Shown: positions 17,749-26,998 of the stretch, piece by piece
Layout of the letters: each line of letters starts with the position of its first letter
Position numbering within the stretch: the first letter of the stretch is position 1
DNA from: Pseudoalteromonas rubra
GTDB lineage: Bacteria > Pseudomonadota > Gammaproteobacteria > Enterobacterales > Alteromonadaceae
Reading direction: 5' to 3'
DNA: 64,000 nt
Assembly: GCF_005886805.2 (NCBI RefSeq)
Contig: NZ_CP045430.1
Span: 558,001-622,000, forward strand
Program-made: the position numbers and the translations under genes
Notes under the pieces: model-generated
Seen by the model: only the letters and a program-made list of their open reading frames with translations
What the model was told of the DNA's origin: nothing
Databases searched by the model: none

Positions 17749-18828
17749 TTATAGATAAGAGTGTTTAAACTGCGCATACTGCGTTGAATTCAGGAAACTC
17801 TCACTGTTACTGATATCTGCCAGCTCTTGTTCAGAAAACTGAATCTCAAAGATGTCTTTCATAAAAGTCAGTAGCTCAACTGCAGCATCGTGTTCACCAG
17901 TGATGAACGCAACCTGTAACATGATCAGATAACCATATGCGCCTGAAGCATTACGATACAAGGCATCTAAAGCGATACCAAACGCTTCGCGTTTCTGTCC
18001 AAGGTGAGCCAGCACCATAGCTTTTTCCATCAAAATTGGCGGGCTAAAACGAATATCCTCAGGCAGCTGTTCAAATTTAGTTAGTGCCTGCTCATATTGC
18101 CCCATAGTGCGATACAGATTTGCTTCAAATAAGCCCTGATAGGCCTGTTCCCCCTCCTGAAGCAAGGTTTTGCATAATTCCTGATGCTGCTTACCATCAC
18201 AGGTTTCTATAGAGCGAAATAAGGTTTCATGGACAATGGGCAATGATTTTAGCTCTGAGGGCAATTGTTGGTACTTTTCCAGCGCCAACTGCGATTCTTT
18301 TTTCTCCATAAGATCCGTGATCGCTGTTACCACTTCTTCGTGTCCGGCCGCTTCAATCTGCTGATCATATTGCGCGAAAAAGCGCACTACGCTGGAGCGA
18401 TAGCTTCGGTTGTTCACATCAACCAATTTATAGCCTTGTTTTGTGAGGGTAATATCCACCAGCGCAAAGGTACCGTTGTCATGCGAGAAGATATACTGGC
18501 TAAGCCAGTAGTCACCTTGCTCACGACTGTGGGTATAGAAAATGTGGTCAAATGAAGACAAGCCCATCATCGCCCCGGCTGAGACGAACGCACTTTTCAA
18601 CGCAAACTTGGGATCGTCTATTCCCAGTTCATTTTTTACATAAGTTTCACTTGCATCTCGGTCGATGAGTTCTAAAAATGCATTTTCGTTGGGGTTATTC
18701 AGCACATACTCCACCTTTTTGTTCGCTTCATAAACCGATGCTGACGATTCAATAAAAGCGGTTTTTTTGGTGGACGCACACCCAGACACAACCAAGATTA
18801 AAACCAGCAGACTTAATATGCGCTTCAT
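17749..18828 (-). CDS. Lipoprotein with helical repeat region, unrecognised
   Basis: 359 residues. Lipoprotein signal with lipobox VSGC at residues 14-17. The central and C-terminal parts are helical with TPR-like spacing (KYQQLPSEL, KFEQLPEDI, EKAMVLAHLGQKREAFGIAL), suggesting a scaffold. Its ATG overlaps the stop of the DUF3857/transglutaminase gene by four bases (ATGA), so the two are translationally coupled and likely act together at the envelope. Four acidic-aromatic patches but no enzyme motif are visible. Confidence 0.75.
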   Translation of the reverse strand: MKRILSLLVLILVVSGCASTKKTAFIESSASVYEANKKVEYVLNNPNENAFLELIDRDASETYVKNELGIDDPKFALKSAFVSAGAMMGLSSFDHIFYTHSREQGDYWLSQYIFSHDNGTFALVDITLTKQGYKLVDVNNRSYRSSVVRFFAQYDQQIEAAGHEEVVTAITDLMEKKESQLALEKYQQLPSELKSLPIVHETLFRSIETCDGKQHQELCKTLLQEGEQAYQGLFEANLYRTMGQYEQALTKFEQLPEDIRFSPPILMEKAMVLAHLGQKREAFGIALDALYRNASGAYGYLIMLQVAFITGEHDAAVELLTFMKDIFEIQFSEQELADISNSESFLNSTQYAQFKHSYL

Positions 18829-20846
18829 AGTGATTCTCCGACAAATTTCATCTTAGTTTTGTTCTCAAGTTGCTTAACAAAATCCTTAAATAAGGTGTAG
18901 TGAGGGTTAGTCGTCACTTCGCTGACTGTGCCGCCAAAACCACTATACTTGTTGGCCTGTTTCAGCTTACTTAGGTGCGCAGGCACCGCCTCAACCGGCA
19001 CGGACTCCTGAAGGGCCTCATACTGAGCGTGAAAAGTCACTCGGCGGCGGTCATACTCCATGGCACTGTCGATTCGCACATAAGGATCGGCAAAGGATTT
19101 TTGATAGGCCAACGCACTGAAGTCAATATCTGATGGCATGAGCAAGGTGACACGCTGAGACAAAGACAGTGGATATACTTTGGCCAGTGGCTGCTTACGG
19201 CGCACGGTTTGAGGTAATTTAACGTATTGGCTGACATTCCCTGCGGCAAGGTAGAATTCAGCAGCCCCATCTTCAAGTGGTTGCCAGAAATCAGGCACCC
19301 AGTAAGATTCCACCACAGTGATCACGTTGTCCTGGCGATTATCTGCAAAGCTAATCGGTGCCTTTACCTGTACGCCAGGATAAAATTGCGCGTAATAGTT
19401 TAGCGAATGCTCCTGAAACACCTTTTTTTCTGAAGAGGCCAGCTGATATCGCAATCGTTCAGCCTGCCAGCCATAATACTGTGACTCAATCCGCCATTGT
19501 ACGGGCGACACATAATCAGGGGCGATAATCATCTCATTAATATCAATACCATGGCGTGCCGATTTTACGGTTACTGTGGTCAGAGCGCCTGACTGGCTAT
19601 CCACCAGCAAAGCGCTGCCATAATCAGGTTGATACAAACTAGACAATCTGCTGCCCTGATAGTTAATCGTCGGATCAACCCAGAATGTCTCGCCATCCAA
19701 TGTAAAGTGAGTAATGACATGGTTAAAGGCGCTGTGCGTTGGCAAATACTCACTAATATGGGCACGTTTATCCGTCGACACCAAGGCAGGTTGGGCGTCT
19801 ATATCTAGCTCACGCAGCAAGGTATTCAGTAGCAGCGTTTTATCTTTACAGTCACCAAAACGTTTCTCAAATACCTGGTGAGGCATGTTAGGTTGATGCG
19901 AATTGACACCCAGCTCAAGGCCCAGATAACGGATTTCATCCTGTACAAAGGTGATCGCTTGCTCAATTGCCTGGTGCTTTGGCAATGCTTTAAGTTCAGC
20001 GATATAGGCCTTAAGTTCTGGACTATGTTCAGTGTTTACCTGAAACAATTGCGCCGCCCAGTCCTGCACTTCCAGCCAGGAATTAAACTCGGTGAATTGA
20101 ATATAAGGAAAAGGGCTGAACCAGCCAGGTAGTTCGTTTTCAACGGTATGAGCTACGCTGTTTTCGACACGAACCGTAAAGGTTTGCGTACCATCGCTTT
20201 TCTGGTGTTGCACCTCGGCATTAGGGTTACCGAATACTTTGTGCGCTACTTGTTTATCATCTGGTAAGGTGAGCTTAAAGGTCAACAGATCGACCGCAAC
20301 GCCCCAGCCAAGGTTATCAAAGTAGCTGAAACGATCACCCAATACCGGGTTTTTTCCGGACAAACTGTAGCTGTAGTCAAGTTCGTCACCGACGCGGATA
20401 TCCTGAAGCAAGATCAGGGCATCAAACAAACCCAGATACATATTATTTTGCTGGTCATCTTCCGCGTTGATCACTTTAATATCCTGCGGGGCTAACTGAT
20501 AAACCGCTGTGCCATCGCGAAAGACAGTGACATTGTGAAATACCAGTTTTTCATACGCTGGATTGAACCGCACTCTGACAGTACTGCCTTCCTGAACGCC
20601 GGCAGCATCGGTAAACACATAGCGGTTATGAGAAAAGGACGTCTGCTCTGCATTGTCACTCACCTGACTGTCAACCAGTCGATAATGAAGCGGCTTGCGC
20701 AGGCTTTCAGGTAATGCCGTTAATGGCTGCTTAGTAACCCAACCTGGGGCAGACGAAATAGTCACATCAGGACGCTCACCGAGTGCCTGGACAGGATTAA
20801 ACCAAACCATCAGAACGATGGCGAATATGATGTATAGCTGCTTCAT
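18825..20846 (-). CDS. Exported DUF3857 plus transglutaminase-like domain protein
   Basis: 673 residues from ATG 20846, followed at once by a signal peptide ending VQALG. An in-frame TTG nine bases upstream has a better placed purine-rich site (GGGAAGAG) and could be used. DUF3857 covers roughly residues 60-250. A transglutaminase-like core follows with FGDCKDKTLLLNTLL (catalytic Cys), FNHVITHF (His) and WVDPTINYQG (Asp). The tail is a beta-rich DUF with no clear motif. The catalytic triad looks intact, so a periplasmic amide-bond enzyme is likely; the target is unknown. Coupled by a four-base overlap to the lipoprotein gene. Confidence 0.88.
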   Translation of the reverse strand: MKQLYIIFAIVLMVWFNPVQALGERPDVTISSAPGWVTKQPLTALPESLRKPLHYRLVDSQVSDNAEQTSFSHNRYVFTDAAGVQEGSTVRVRFNPAYEKLVFHNVTVFRDGTAVYQLAPQDIKVINAEDDQQNNMYLGLFDALILLQDIRVGDELDYSYSLSGKNPVLGDRFSYFDNLGWGVAVDLLTFKLTLPDDKQVAHKVFGNPNAEVQHQKSDGTQTFTVRVENSVAHTVENELPGWFSPFPYIQFTEFNSWLEVQDWAAQLFQVNTEHSPELKAYIAELKALPKHQAIEQAITFVQDEIRYLGLELGVNSHQPNMPHQVFEKRFGDCKDKTLLLNTLLRELDIDAQPALVSTDKRAHISEYLPTHSAFNHVITHFTLDGETFWVDPTINYQGSRLSSLYQPDYGSALLVDSQSGALTTVTVKSARHGIDINEMIIAPDYVSPVQWRIESQYYGWQAERLRYQLASSEKKVFQEHSLNYYAQFYPGVQVKAPISFADNRQDNVITVVESYWVPDFWQPLEDGAAEFYLAAGNVSQYVKLPQTVRRKQPLAKVYPLSLSQRVTLLMPSDIDFSALAYQKSFADPYVRIDSAMEYDRRRVTFHAQYEALQESVPVEAVPAHLSKLKQANKYSGFGGTVSEVTTNPHYTLFKDFVKQLENKTKMKFVGESL

Positions 20847-21011
20847 AATACTCAACTTTTTGCTCTTCCCTGAACAGCTTGCAGAGCTATCAGGCTTCTT
20901 TTGGCACGAAAACGCGTCAGTTTATACAGACCGACATAGGCAAGCAAGGTACTCGGGTAACACTTTGTTAATCACCAACGCGACCACCTGCCCAGTCATG
21001 GCGTAGTGACT

Positions 21012-21479
21012 CTAGGGGTTAATGGCTTTCTCAGAATAAGCCTGCGTGCCCCATAAAGGCACCGTCGACAAACTATGTTTAAAGCTACCCGAGGTTTCTT
21101 TAGTGGTATAAGAGAGGTACATCAAGGTCTGATGTTCGGAATCATAAATACGCCTGACCTTCATGGCTTTGAAAAACACACTTTTTGACTGTTTGAACAC
21201 CACTTCACCAGACTTGCTTTTGTCTATCTGGGCTATCATTTGAGGCGTGATTTCTCCGGTCTGACGACAGGCAATAGAGCTGTCGCTGGGATCTGACAAA
21301 CTAAGATCGGCCTCAATGCTGGCAACATGACACGTTACGCCTGTGACAATCGGATCCGTCATTGAATGCAACTTGATGTCCTTCAATGTAAACAGACCAA
21401 GAGATACATCGCCCACTTCACTGTCTGAGCAGGCACCAAGTAACATCATTGCTGGAAGCAGTAGTAGTCTTTTTTTCAT
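21012..21479 (-). CDS. creA: CreA family lipoprotein
   Basis: 155 residues. The start ends in LLGAC, a lipobox, so here the protein is probably lipid-anchored. The body carries the CreA pattern: DPIVTGVTCHVASIEA, a SIACRQTGEI segment with a second Cys, KSVFFKAMKVRRIYD, and the closing SLSTVPLWG. Both Cys residues of the mature part are placed to form a disulfide. CreA is a conserved protein of unknown function in Gram-negative bacteria. It stands alone between the DUF3857 gene and the plus-strand nuclease-like gene. Confidence 0.92.
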   Translation of the reverse strand: MKKRLLLLPAMMLLGACSDSEVGDVSLGLFTLKDIKLHSMTDPIVTGVTCHVASIEADLSLSDPSDSSIACRQTGEITPQMIAQIDKSKSGEVVFKQSKSVFFKAMKVRRIYDSEHQTLMYLSYTTKETSGSFKHSLSTVPLWGTQAYSEKAINP

Positions 21480-21626
21480 TCTCTTTCCTGAGATATGTTA
21501 TTTTATTCAGTTTACCATTGTTGCACAAACCTGCTATTAAAAATATGGCTGACACAGTAAGCCACTGGTATTTATTACAAATTGGTCTAGCTTTATGAAT
21601 CTATTCATCACCGTTCAAGGTAACCC

Positions 21627-22589
21627 ATGGAACTGACACACCTTTCAAAAGCCACAGCCAAAAAACTAAAATTACTTGTAGAGCGCATTGAAGATAGCCA
21701 TATTCCTCCCTCAATGCTGGATGAAACCCTGAATATTGCCACCTGGAATATCCGCGACTTTGGCAAACGCAGCCGCAGTGAGCTGGCCATTGCTCTGATC
21801 ACGCGTATTCTTTACCAGTTTGATCTCATTGCCATTACCGAGCTAAGAGATGATTTAACCGACTTCAAACGCGTGATGCATATGCTGGGTCCGAATTGGC
21901 AATTTGTGATCAGTGACTGGCAGAGTGACTTTGGCGGCAACTGGGAACGCACCGCCTTTGTATATGACAAGCGCATGGTCCAGTTTACCGGCCTCGCCGC
22001 AGAAGCGCAGCCCGACAGGCAAAAAGTAGGTGATCAGTACGTCAGCGAGCAATCCTGGTGGCGTGCCCCCTATATGGCCTCATTCAAAGCTGGCAGTTTT
22101 GATTTCATGATGCTGGCCATGCATGCCCGTTGGGGCACCCGCCCGGGTCGCGAACAGGAGCTGGCCAGTTTTGGCGACTGGATAAAAAGCCGCTGGATAG
22201 ACAACGCTGACACGGTATTTGATGAAGATCTCATTGTAGTGGGAGATTTCAACATCCCCCGAATTGGTGATCGCTATTACCAGGCGCTCACCCAGTCAAG
22301 CGGATTACAGATGCCAGTGGCGCTGGTAGACATCAATGACACAGCAGCAAGTGCCGGTAATAAACGCTATGACCAAATTCTGCATCGTGCCAGACATGCG
22401 TTTAGTTACGCCGACTAGGGCGGTGTAATTGACTTTGCCGCCAATGGTCTGATGGCAGCGTTATTCGATGATACCGGCATCCCTGAGAGTAAATGGACCT
22501 ATGAGCTGAGCGATCACTTCCCGCTCTGGGTGCAGATCAATACCAATAACGAGCTGGCCATACTTAACAACATCATTCAAAACGAGTAA
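21627..22589 (+). pseudogene. Endonuclease/exonuclease/phosphatase family gene interrupted by an in-frame amber codon
   Basis: The ATG at 21627 opens a frame of 263 codons that stops at TAG 22416-22418, but the same frame continues for 56 sense codons to TAA at 22587-22589. The first part has ATWNIRDFG (metal-binding Asn), LIAITELRDD (catalytic Glu), and VVGDFNIPR (Asp/Asn). The part after TAG contains GGVIDFAANG and then LSDHFPLW, the conserved SDH motif with the catalytic His, so the stop removes an essential residue. One base change from CAG, AAG, GAG or TAC/TAT-type codons explains it. A sequencing error or real amber readthrough remain possible. The intact protein would have 320 residues and be a cytosolic Mg-dependent phosphodiesterase or nuclease. 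Confidence 0.9.
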
Positions 22590-22719
22590 CAAAATATTAC
22601 CTAAATAATAGACAAGTATTTCATTTAATAGCACAATGCGTTTTGACGAATGATACCCGTCAGCTTGATAACCTTGCCTGCATTGAGGTATGGAATGCTG
22701 TCGATGGCAACAAATGTGT

Positions 22720-22746
22720 CAGCACCTGCCTGTGACTCAGGTGCTG
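22720..22746. other. Hairpin downstream of the interrupted nuclease gene
   Basis: Arms CAGCACCTG and CAGGTGCTG with a 9-nt loop. There is no T-run, so it is either a weak terminator or an unrelated structure. Confidence 0.35.
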
Positions 22747-22841
22747 TATGACCCCATCTTTAACCATGTGAGCAGCAGCGCTCCCCCCCAAACAGGCAGG
22801 ATATTAACGCATTCTGCTGTGGTATCTTCGTTGAACAATAA

Positions 22842-23005
22842 TATACCAATTTCACTTAATACCCGTTCAATTTGAAGGAGCAAATATGACGCTAACGGCG
22901 TTAAAAATTTCTCATTTAGAACAACTAAATAGCAAAATTTTTTCCTTGTTATCGACGATATTTTCTCGCCTCAAATTAGAACACTTAATTAAGCAAATTG
23001 GTATA
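22842..23005. repeat. MITE-like element with imperfect terminal inverted repeats
   Basis: The left end reads TATACCAATTTCACTTAAT and the right end, reversed, TATACCAATTTGCTTAATT: eleven bases match exactly, the rest with one gap. The element is 164 bp, AT-rich and internally unlike its neighbours. Both ends finish in TA, which fits a TA target duplication as used by mariner/IS630-type transposases. I recall closely similar sequences in many Pseudoalteromonas intergenic regions, but cannot search here. No second copy is present in this window. Confidence 0.75.
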
Positions 23006-23041
23006 AGTGTAACGACGACTTCAATAAGGAAGAAGCAATGA
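22886..23041 (+). CDS. Small ORF inside the MITE-like element, overlapping the beta-helix gene start
   Basis: 51 codons from an ATG preceded by AAGGAG at 5-nt spacing, a near-perfect ribosome site. The first 40 residues (MTLTALKISH, then Leu/Ile/Lys/Ser-rich) come from the element and look like an amphipathic helix. The last eleven come from flanking DNA. The stop TGA (23039-23041) overlaps the ATG of the next gene (23038-23040), which would couple translation. It may be a real micropeptide, a leader made by chance of insertion, or untranslated. Confidence 0.4.
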   Translation: MTLTALKISHLEQLNSKIFSLLSTIFSRLKLEHLIKQIGISVTTTSIRKKQ

Positions 23042-24207
23042 AAGACACGAAAACCCTCACGTTAACTCTAATCTCTGGCGCGATGGCGTTATGTGCTATT
23101 CCTCAGGCCCTGGCCTCTCAATGCGACATTGTGATCCCTTCAAGCCATCATTTGATCGATGGCGACGCGCTGGCAGTGGTTGCTGGTGACACCATCTGCC
23201 TGGCAGCCGGGGAACGTGGTCCGCTGCGTATTCGCAATGTGCACGGTGAAGCAGGTAACCCGGTCGTGATCCGCAACGAAAATGGCACGGTTACAACTAC
23301 ACCTTACGAGTACAGTATTGCCGTGGAGAAATCCTCTCAATTGCGCATTACCGGCAGCCGTGATGAAGCTGGCTATGGTATGCGTCTTGGCGGCACAGTA
23401 GGCATTGGTGGGCTAAGCGAGTACATTGAGATTGATAATCTAGAGATCTACCGCGCGCGGTTTGCAGGCTTGCTGATTAAAACAGATCCAACCTGCGATC
23501 CGGCCACCTGGCAGGAAAACTTCACAATGCGTGGACTCAGCGTTCACCACAACTACATTCACGACACAGAAACAGGCGAAGGCATGTACATCGGCTACAC
23601 AGGGAAGAGCCGCAAGCTGGAGTGTGATGGTGTCGCAACAACGGTATATCCGCATAAGCTAACTGACGTGGATATTTACAACAACACCCTGGAAAACATT
23701 GGTGCCGATGGCATCCAGCTTAACTCAGTGGCTGGGGATGCAACGATCCGCAACAACAAAATCTACCGCACTGGCGTAAGTCCCTTCGATCCTAAATATC
23801 AGAACACTGGTATTCAGGTTGGCGGTGATCATGTGACAGTATCAGACAACCTAATCTATCGTAGTGGCGGCAATGGCATGATGCTAGATGGCGACGGTTT
23901 GAAGATTCATAATAACCATATTCTATACGCAGGGGAAAACGGTATTTTTGCCCGTAATCCAGCGCAGCAAGACAATACGATATCTGGTGGCGATGCCCAT
24001 GAATATAGTGAAAACCTCATTGTGCACCCACTTAGTTACGGGATTAAGCTTTATGCAACGAATACGGCTACCCCTAACTTAATCAAAGAAAATACCATCG
24101 AGAACCAGGGTCAGGTTGATGCAGCTAATCGCCCGATGACCTACTCTTATCTGAACAATAATGTACTCAGACTAGAGCTAAACAACCGCCATTACGTGGT
24201 TGAGTAG
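23038..24207 (+). CDS. Secreted right-handed parallel beta-helix protein
   Basis: 389 residues. Signal peptide about 1-26, ending PQALAS. From about residue 45 on, the sequence has repeated rungs with Asn and Ile/Val at fixed spacing (LSVHHNYIHDTETGEGMYIG, VDIYNNTLENIGADGIQL, ATIRNNKIYRTG, VTVSDNLIYRSGGNGMML, LKIHNNHILYAGENGIFA). This is the parallel beta-helix fold of pectate lyases, alginate/poly-mannuronate modifying enzymes and NosD-type proteins, so a secreted polysaccharide-acting enzyme or binding protein is probable. Catalytic residues cannot be assigned. A good ribosome site (AAGGAAG) lies just outside the MITE-like element. Confidence 0.85.
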   Translation: MKDTKTLTLTLISGAMALCAIPQALASQCDIVIPSSHHLIDGDALAVVAGDTICLAAGERGPLRIRNVHGEAGNPVVIRNENGTVTTTPYEYSIAVEKSSQLRITGSRDEAGYGMRLGGTVGIGGLSEYIEIDNLEIYRARFAGLLIKTDPTCDPATWQENFTMRGLSVHHNYIHDTETGEGMYIGYTGKSRKLECDGVATTVYPHKLTDVDIYNNTLENIGADGIQLNSVAGDATIRNNKIYRTGVSPFDPKYQNTGIQVGGDHVTVSDNLIYRSGGNGMMLDGDGLKIHNNHILYAGENGIFARNPAQQDNTISGGDAHEYSENLIVHPLSYGIKLYATNTATPNLIKENTIENQGQVDAANRPMTYSYLNNNVLRLELNNRHYVVE

Positions 24208-24224
24208 CCAGCTCGCTGATTTTT

Positions 24225-24256
24225 GAACAGTAGAGCATAAACAGGCTCTACTGTTC
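24225..24256. terminator. Hairpin between convergent beta-helix and MepM-like genes
   Basis: Perfect 12-bp arms GAACAGTAGAGC and GCTCTACTGTTC with an 8-nt loop. It lies between two convergent stops. There is no T-run after it on the plus strand and only A-rich DNA on the minus strand, so termination may be weak. Confidence 0.6.
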
Positions 24257-24273
24257 ATATCTCCCATCCAAAG

Positions 24274-25608
24274 TTACAACTTATCAGCTACCGGTATGGC
24301 CGAAACGTACTGATTTAGCAGTGGATTTTGATGTACACGCGCGATACTCTGCTGGAGATCAGCCAGCTGACTGCCGTCAAGACGTTGCTGTTTTACCTGC
24401 CTCAGGGATAATGGATTAATGGGTTTGCCATGCCTGTGCACTTCATAGTGTAAATGACGCGCCTGAGACAATCCTGTGTTACCCAAATAGCCAATTACCT
24501 CCCCCTGTCTGACACGGGTGCCTGGTTTCACTCCCTTTGCAAACCCATTAAGGTGTGCATACAGCGTGTCATAGCCATTCGCATGGCGGATCACAACCCG
24601 ATTGCCGAAGCCACCTCCCCACCCTGCTTTTTTAATAGTCCCGTTACCGGCAGCAAAGATAGGTGTACCAACAGGTGCGCCAAAATCAAGCCCGGCATGC
24701 AAACGGGTGTATCCCAGAATAGGATGTTTACGACTACCAAAAGTTGACGATAATCGCGCGCCATTTAACGGAGTTTTAAGTAAAAAGCTTTGTGCCGGGC
24801 GACCATCAGCAAAGTAAAAGCCGCTTTGCCCGCCCTCAGTGTGATGGTGGTATACAGCCAGATCCTCTCCCTGATTTTGCAACCTGGCGAACTTTAGCTG
24901 GCCCGCTTTTTCAAGCTGCTGTTGCAGGCCATCCTTCACCGATAAAATAGCTTTGTCGTACATCATAGTTAATGCATCGCCCTGATGTATTTCGCGCTGA
25001 AAATCCACAAAGTGTGAAAACACCGTGATGGTCTGATTGATCACATCCAATGGCACAGAATCCTCAACCAGTGACTCATATAAGCTTTGTGTGATTGCGA
25101 CATCATGGACAGACTGGGCCTGACGAGTGTCCAGTTGATAGAGACGCTTGTGCCACTGGCCCGTCATCGACACATTCAGGCGCTGCGCGAATCCGGTTGC
25201 CAGGGTAATAGAGCTCAGTTTGCCTTTTGTGATATCAATTTTTATCTTTTGCCCAACCGGTAGCTGACTCAGGTTCACCTCAGGTGCCATTAACTTCTGT
25301 AAACTAAACACCTGCCGTTCGCTCACACCATAAGGTTTCAGCAAAGCAGTGAAAGACTGGCCCGCTGACAGCGTCAGGATCTTGTGCTCAGTGTTTGGTG
25401 AATGCTCAGGCGCAGCGGGTGACTGAGCGGCGGCAGGTTGCTGAGCCAACACCGATTTGCCATTGTTCTGGTTCACATTAGGCTTCTGTTCAGCGACAAC
25501 TGACGTATCCACATTATCACATTGCTCAGAGGCCTGTTCAGGTAAATCAGACACAAGGGTGCTTAACACCATGCCCAGAGGTATGGCGATCATCAAATGG
25601 TATTTCAT
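24274..25608 (-). CDS. MepM-like M23 peptidoglycan metallopeptidase
   Basis: 444 residues. N-terminal signal anchor, a Pro/Gln/Asn-rich linker, a LysM/OapA-like domain near residues 80-160 (LSAGQSFTALLKPYGVS, LPVGQKIKID), then the M23 (LytM) domain from about 285. Zinc ligands are in RLHAGLDFG (HxxxD) and HLHYEV (HxH), and GNRVVIRHANGYDTLYAHL is the usual core. Such enzymes cut peptide cross-links of peptidoglycan in the periplasm. The ATG comes 3 bp after the stop of the M56-M23 gene and its ribosome site lies inside that gene, so it is the third gene of the BlaI operon. Confidence 0.92.
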   Translation of the reverse strand: MKYHLMIAIPLGMVLSTLVSDLPEQASEQCDNVDTSVVAEQKPNVNQNNGKSVLAQQPAAAQSPAAPEHSPNTEHKILTLSAGQSFTALLKPYGVSERQVFSLQKLMAPEVNLSQLPVGQKIKIDITKGKLSSITLATGFAQRLNVSMTGQWHKRLYQLDTRQAQSVHDVAITQSLYESLVEDSVPLDVINQTITVFSHFVDFQREIHQGDALTMMYDKAILSVKDGLQQQLEKAGQLKFARLQNQGEDLAVYHHHTEGGQSGFYFADGRPAQSFLLKTPLNGARLSSTFGSRKHPILGYTRLHAGLDFGAPVGTPIFAAGNGTIKKAGWGGGFGNRVVIRHANGYDTLYAHLNGFAKGVKPGTRVRQGEVIGYLGNTGLSQARHLHYEVHRHGKPINPLSLRQVKQQRLDGSQLADLQQSIARVHQNPLLNQYVSAIPVADKL

Positions 25609-25611
25609 AAT

Positions 25612-26994
25612 TTAGTCCTTTGGAAAAATACTCAGCGGATCAAGGCGTTTTCCGTCAGCCAGGATCTCCAGATGTAGATGAGCCCCGGTCACCCGGCCAC
25701 TGTCACCTAAAGTGCCGATGACCTCTCCAGCAGATACCCAGTCACCTTGTGACACAGCAATACTATCCAGATGGGCATATAAACTCTGGTAACCATTGCT
25801 GTGCTGGATCAGTACCGTTTTACCGTAATTTTTTGCCAGGGTTATCTCATCGGCCACCAGCACTTTTCCCGTTGCCATCGCGCCAAGAGGCGTACCTTTT
25901 GCTGCAACCATGTCAAGCCCACCGTGAGGTTTGTGATTACGAAAGGCCCATACGTGACCAAAGTGAGAACTGATCTTGTAATCATTCATTGGTAGTTGCC
26001 AGTTAGGTGTCTGAGGACTTAATAAGGGTCTCACCTGGAAAGAGACGAAAGCGCTAAACATGGCGATCGCCAGTATATTAAGTGTGACAAAACGATGCCG
26101 CGTTTTCACTGGCTTCATGATTTGCACCAGGCGACTTTTATAATCAGCCAGGGATAATGCCTGCGATGCAAACCCGGCGACTGCATTGGGTGTCTTGTTT
26201 AGTGTGCTGTGCTTCAGGGCATCCAGTAAAGTGGCTGCGTACTGTTGCCGATCAATGCCGTAACGTCCTATGGTTTGCGCATCACAGCGTGCCTCCATGG
26301 CATTAATGAACGCTGCTTCCATCCTCGCAATAGCTGGATTAAACCAGAACAGGCATTTGAGTACTTGCCATACCATAAGGGCAATATGATCTCTGTGAGC
26401 CAGATGCGTTACTTCATGCAGCAGCAGAGTCCTCTGTTTATATTCAGGTAAAGTCGCAAAGTATTGCGGCATCACGATAGTCGGCTTTTTAACCCCCATA
26501 GCAAACGCCGTACAATTCAGAGGTAGCACGTATACGGGCACTTGACGGCCTTTGATCTGAGTAAGCGATGAAAAAGACGCACTAAGATCTGCCTGGAGCG
26601 GCTCGGCACTGCTCATTAAAGCGCGCAGGCTGGCAAGTTTGTTGAGTAAACACATCCCCTTACGAATGCTTTGCAGTACCATCACGAATATCAGCGCGAT
26701 AAATATCCACAAATCGTTCCATTGGTTCTCAGTCGTCAGCATTATCTCAGTGCTTAACTGCAGCTTTCCCGCCTGCTCACTAAAGTCATACAACACCGTC
26801 GGGATCACTTCATCCAGCGTCATCTCAGGGAGCGGTGCAAAAGGCACAAAACTGAGCACTAACAATGCCCACCATAGGCCGGGGGCGAACGGGTGGTGAC
26901 GACTCAGAAAGCGACCCACCTGCACCAAGGCACCACATACGAGGCACCACACCAGTACCGAGAGAAGAAGAGAAAGTAACGTTGCCAAACTCAT
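25612..26994 (-). CDS. M56 (BlaR1-type) membrane metallopeptidase fused to a C-terminal M23 domain
   Basis: 460 residues from ATG 26994; a longer frame starts at 27069 but overlaps the BlaI gene and lacks a signal for it. Four or so transmembrane helices flank the M56 core with HEVTH (zinc) in LLLHEVTHLAHRDH, as in BlaR1/MecR1. After the last helix (NILAIAMFSAFVSF) the periplasmic domain is not a penicillin-binding domain but an M23/LytM domain with KPHGGLDM (HxxxD) and HLHLEI (HxH), both complete. In BlaR1, ligand binding outside triggers M56 cleavage of BlaI inside. Here the sensor may respond to peptidoglycan fragments or itself cut them. The gene begins 4 bp after blaI. Confidence 0.9.
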   Translation of the reverse strand: MSLATLLSLLLSVLVWCLVCGALVQVGRFLSRHHPFAPGLWWALLVLSFVPFAPLPEMTLDEVIPTVLYDFSEQAGKLQLSTEIMLTTENQWNDLWIFIALIFVMVLQSIRKGMCLLNKLASLRALMSSAEPLQADLSASFSSLTQIKGRQVPVYVLPLNCTAFAMGVKKPTIVMPQYFATLPEYKQRTLLLHEVTHLAHRDHIALMVWQVLKCLFWFNPAIARMEAAFINAMEARCDAQTIGRYGIDRQQYAATLLDALKHSTLNKTPNAVAGFASQALSLADYKSRLVQIMKPVKTRHRFVTLNILAIAMFSAFVSFQVRPLLSPQTPNWQLPMNDYKISSHFGHVWAFRNHKPHGGLDMVAAKGTPLGAMATGKVLVADEITLAKNYGKTVLIQHSNGYQSLYAHLDSIAVSQGDWVSAGEVIGTLGDSGRVTGAHLHLEILADGKRLDPLSIFPKD

Positions 26995-26998
26995 TTTA

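Noticed and set aside
20870..21010. Short minus-strand frame between creA and the transglutaminase gene (about 31-38 codons)
   Set aside because: Only non-ATG starts without a ribosome site; too short to support.
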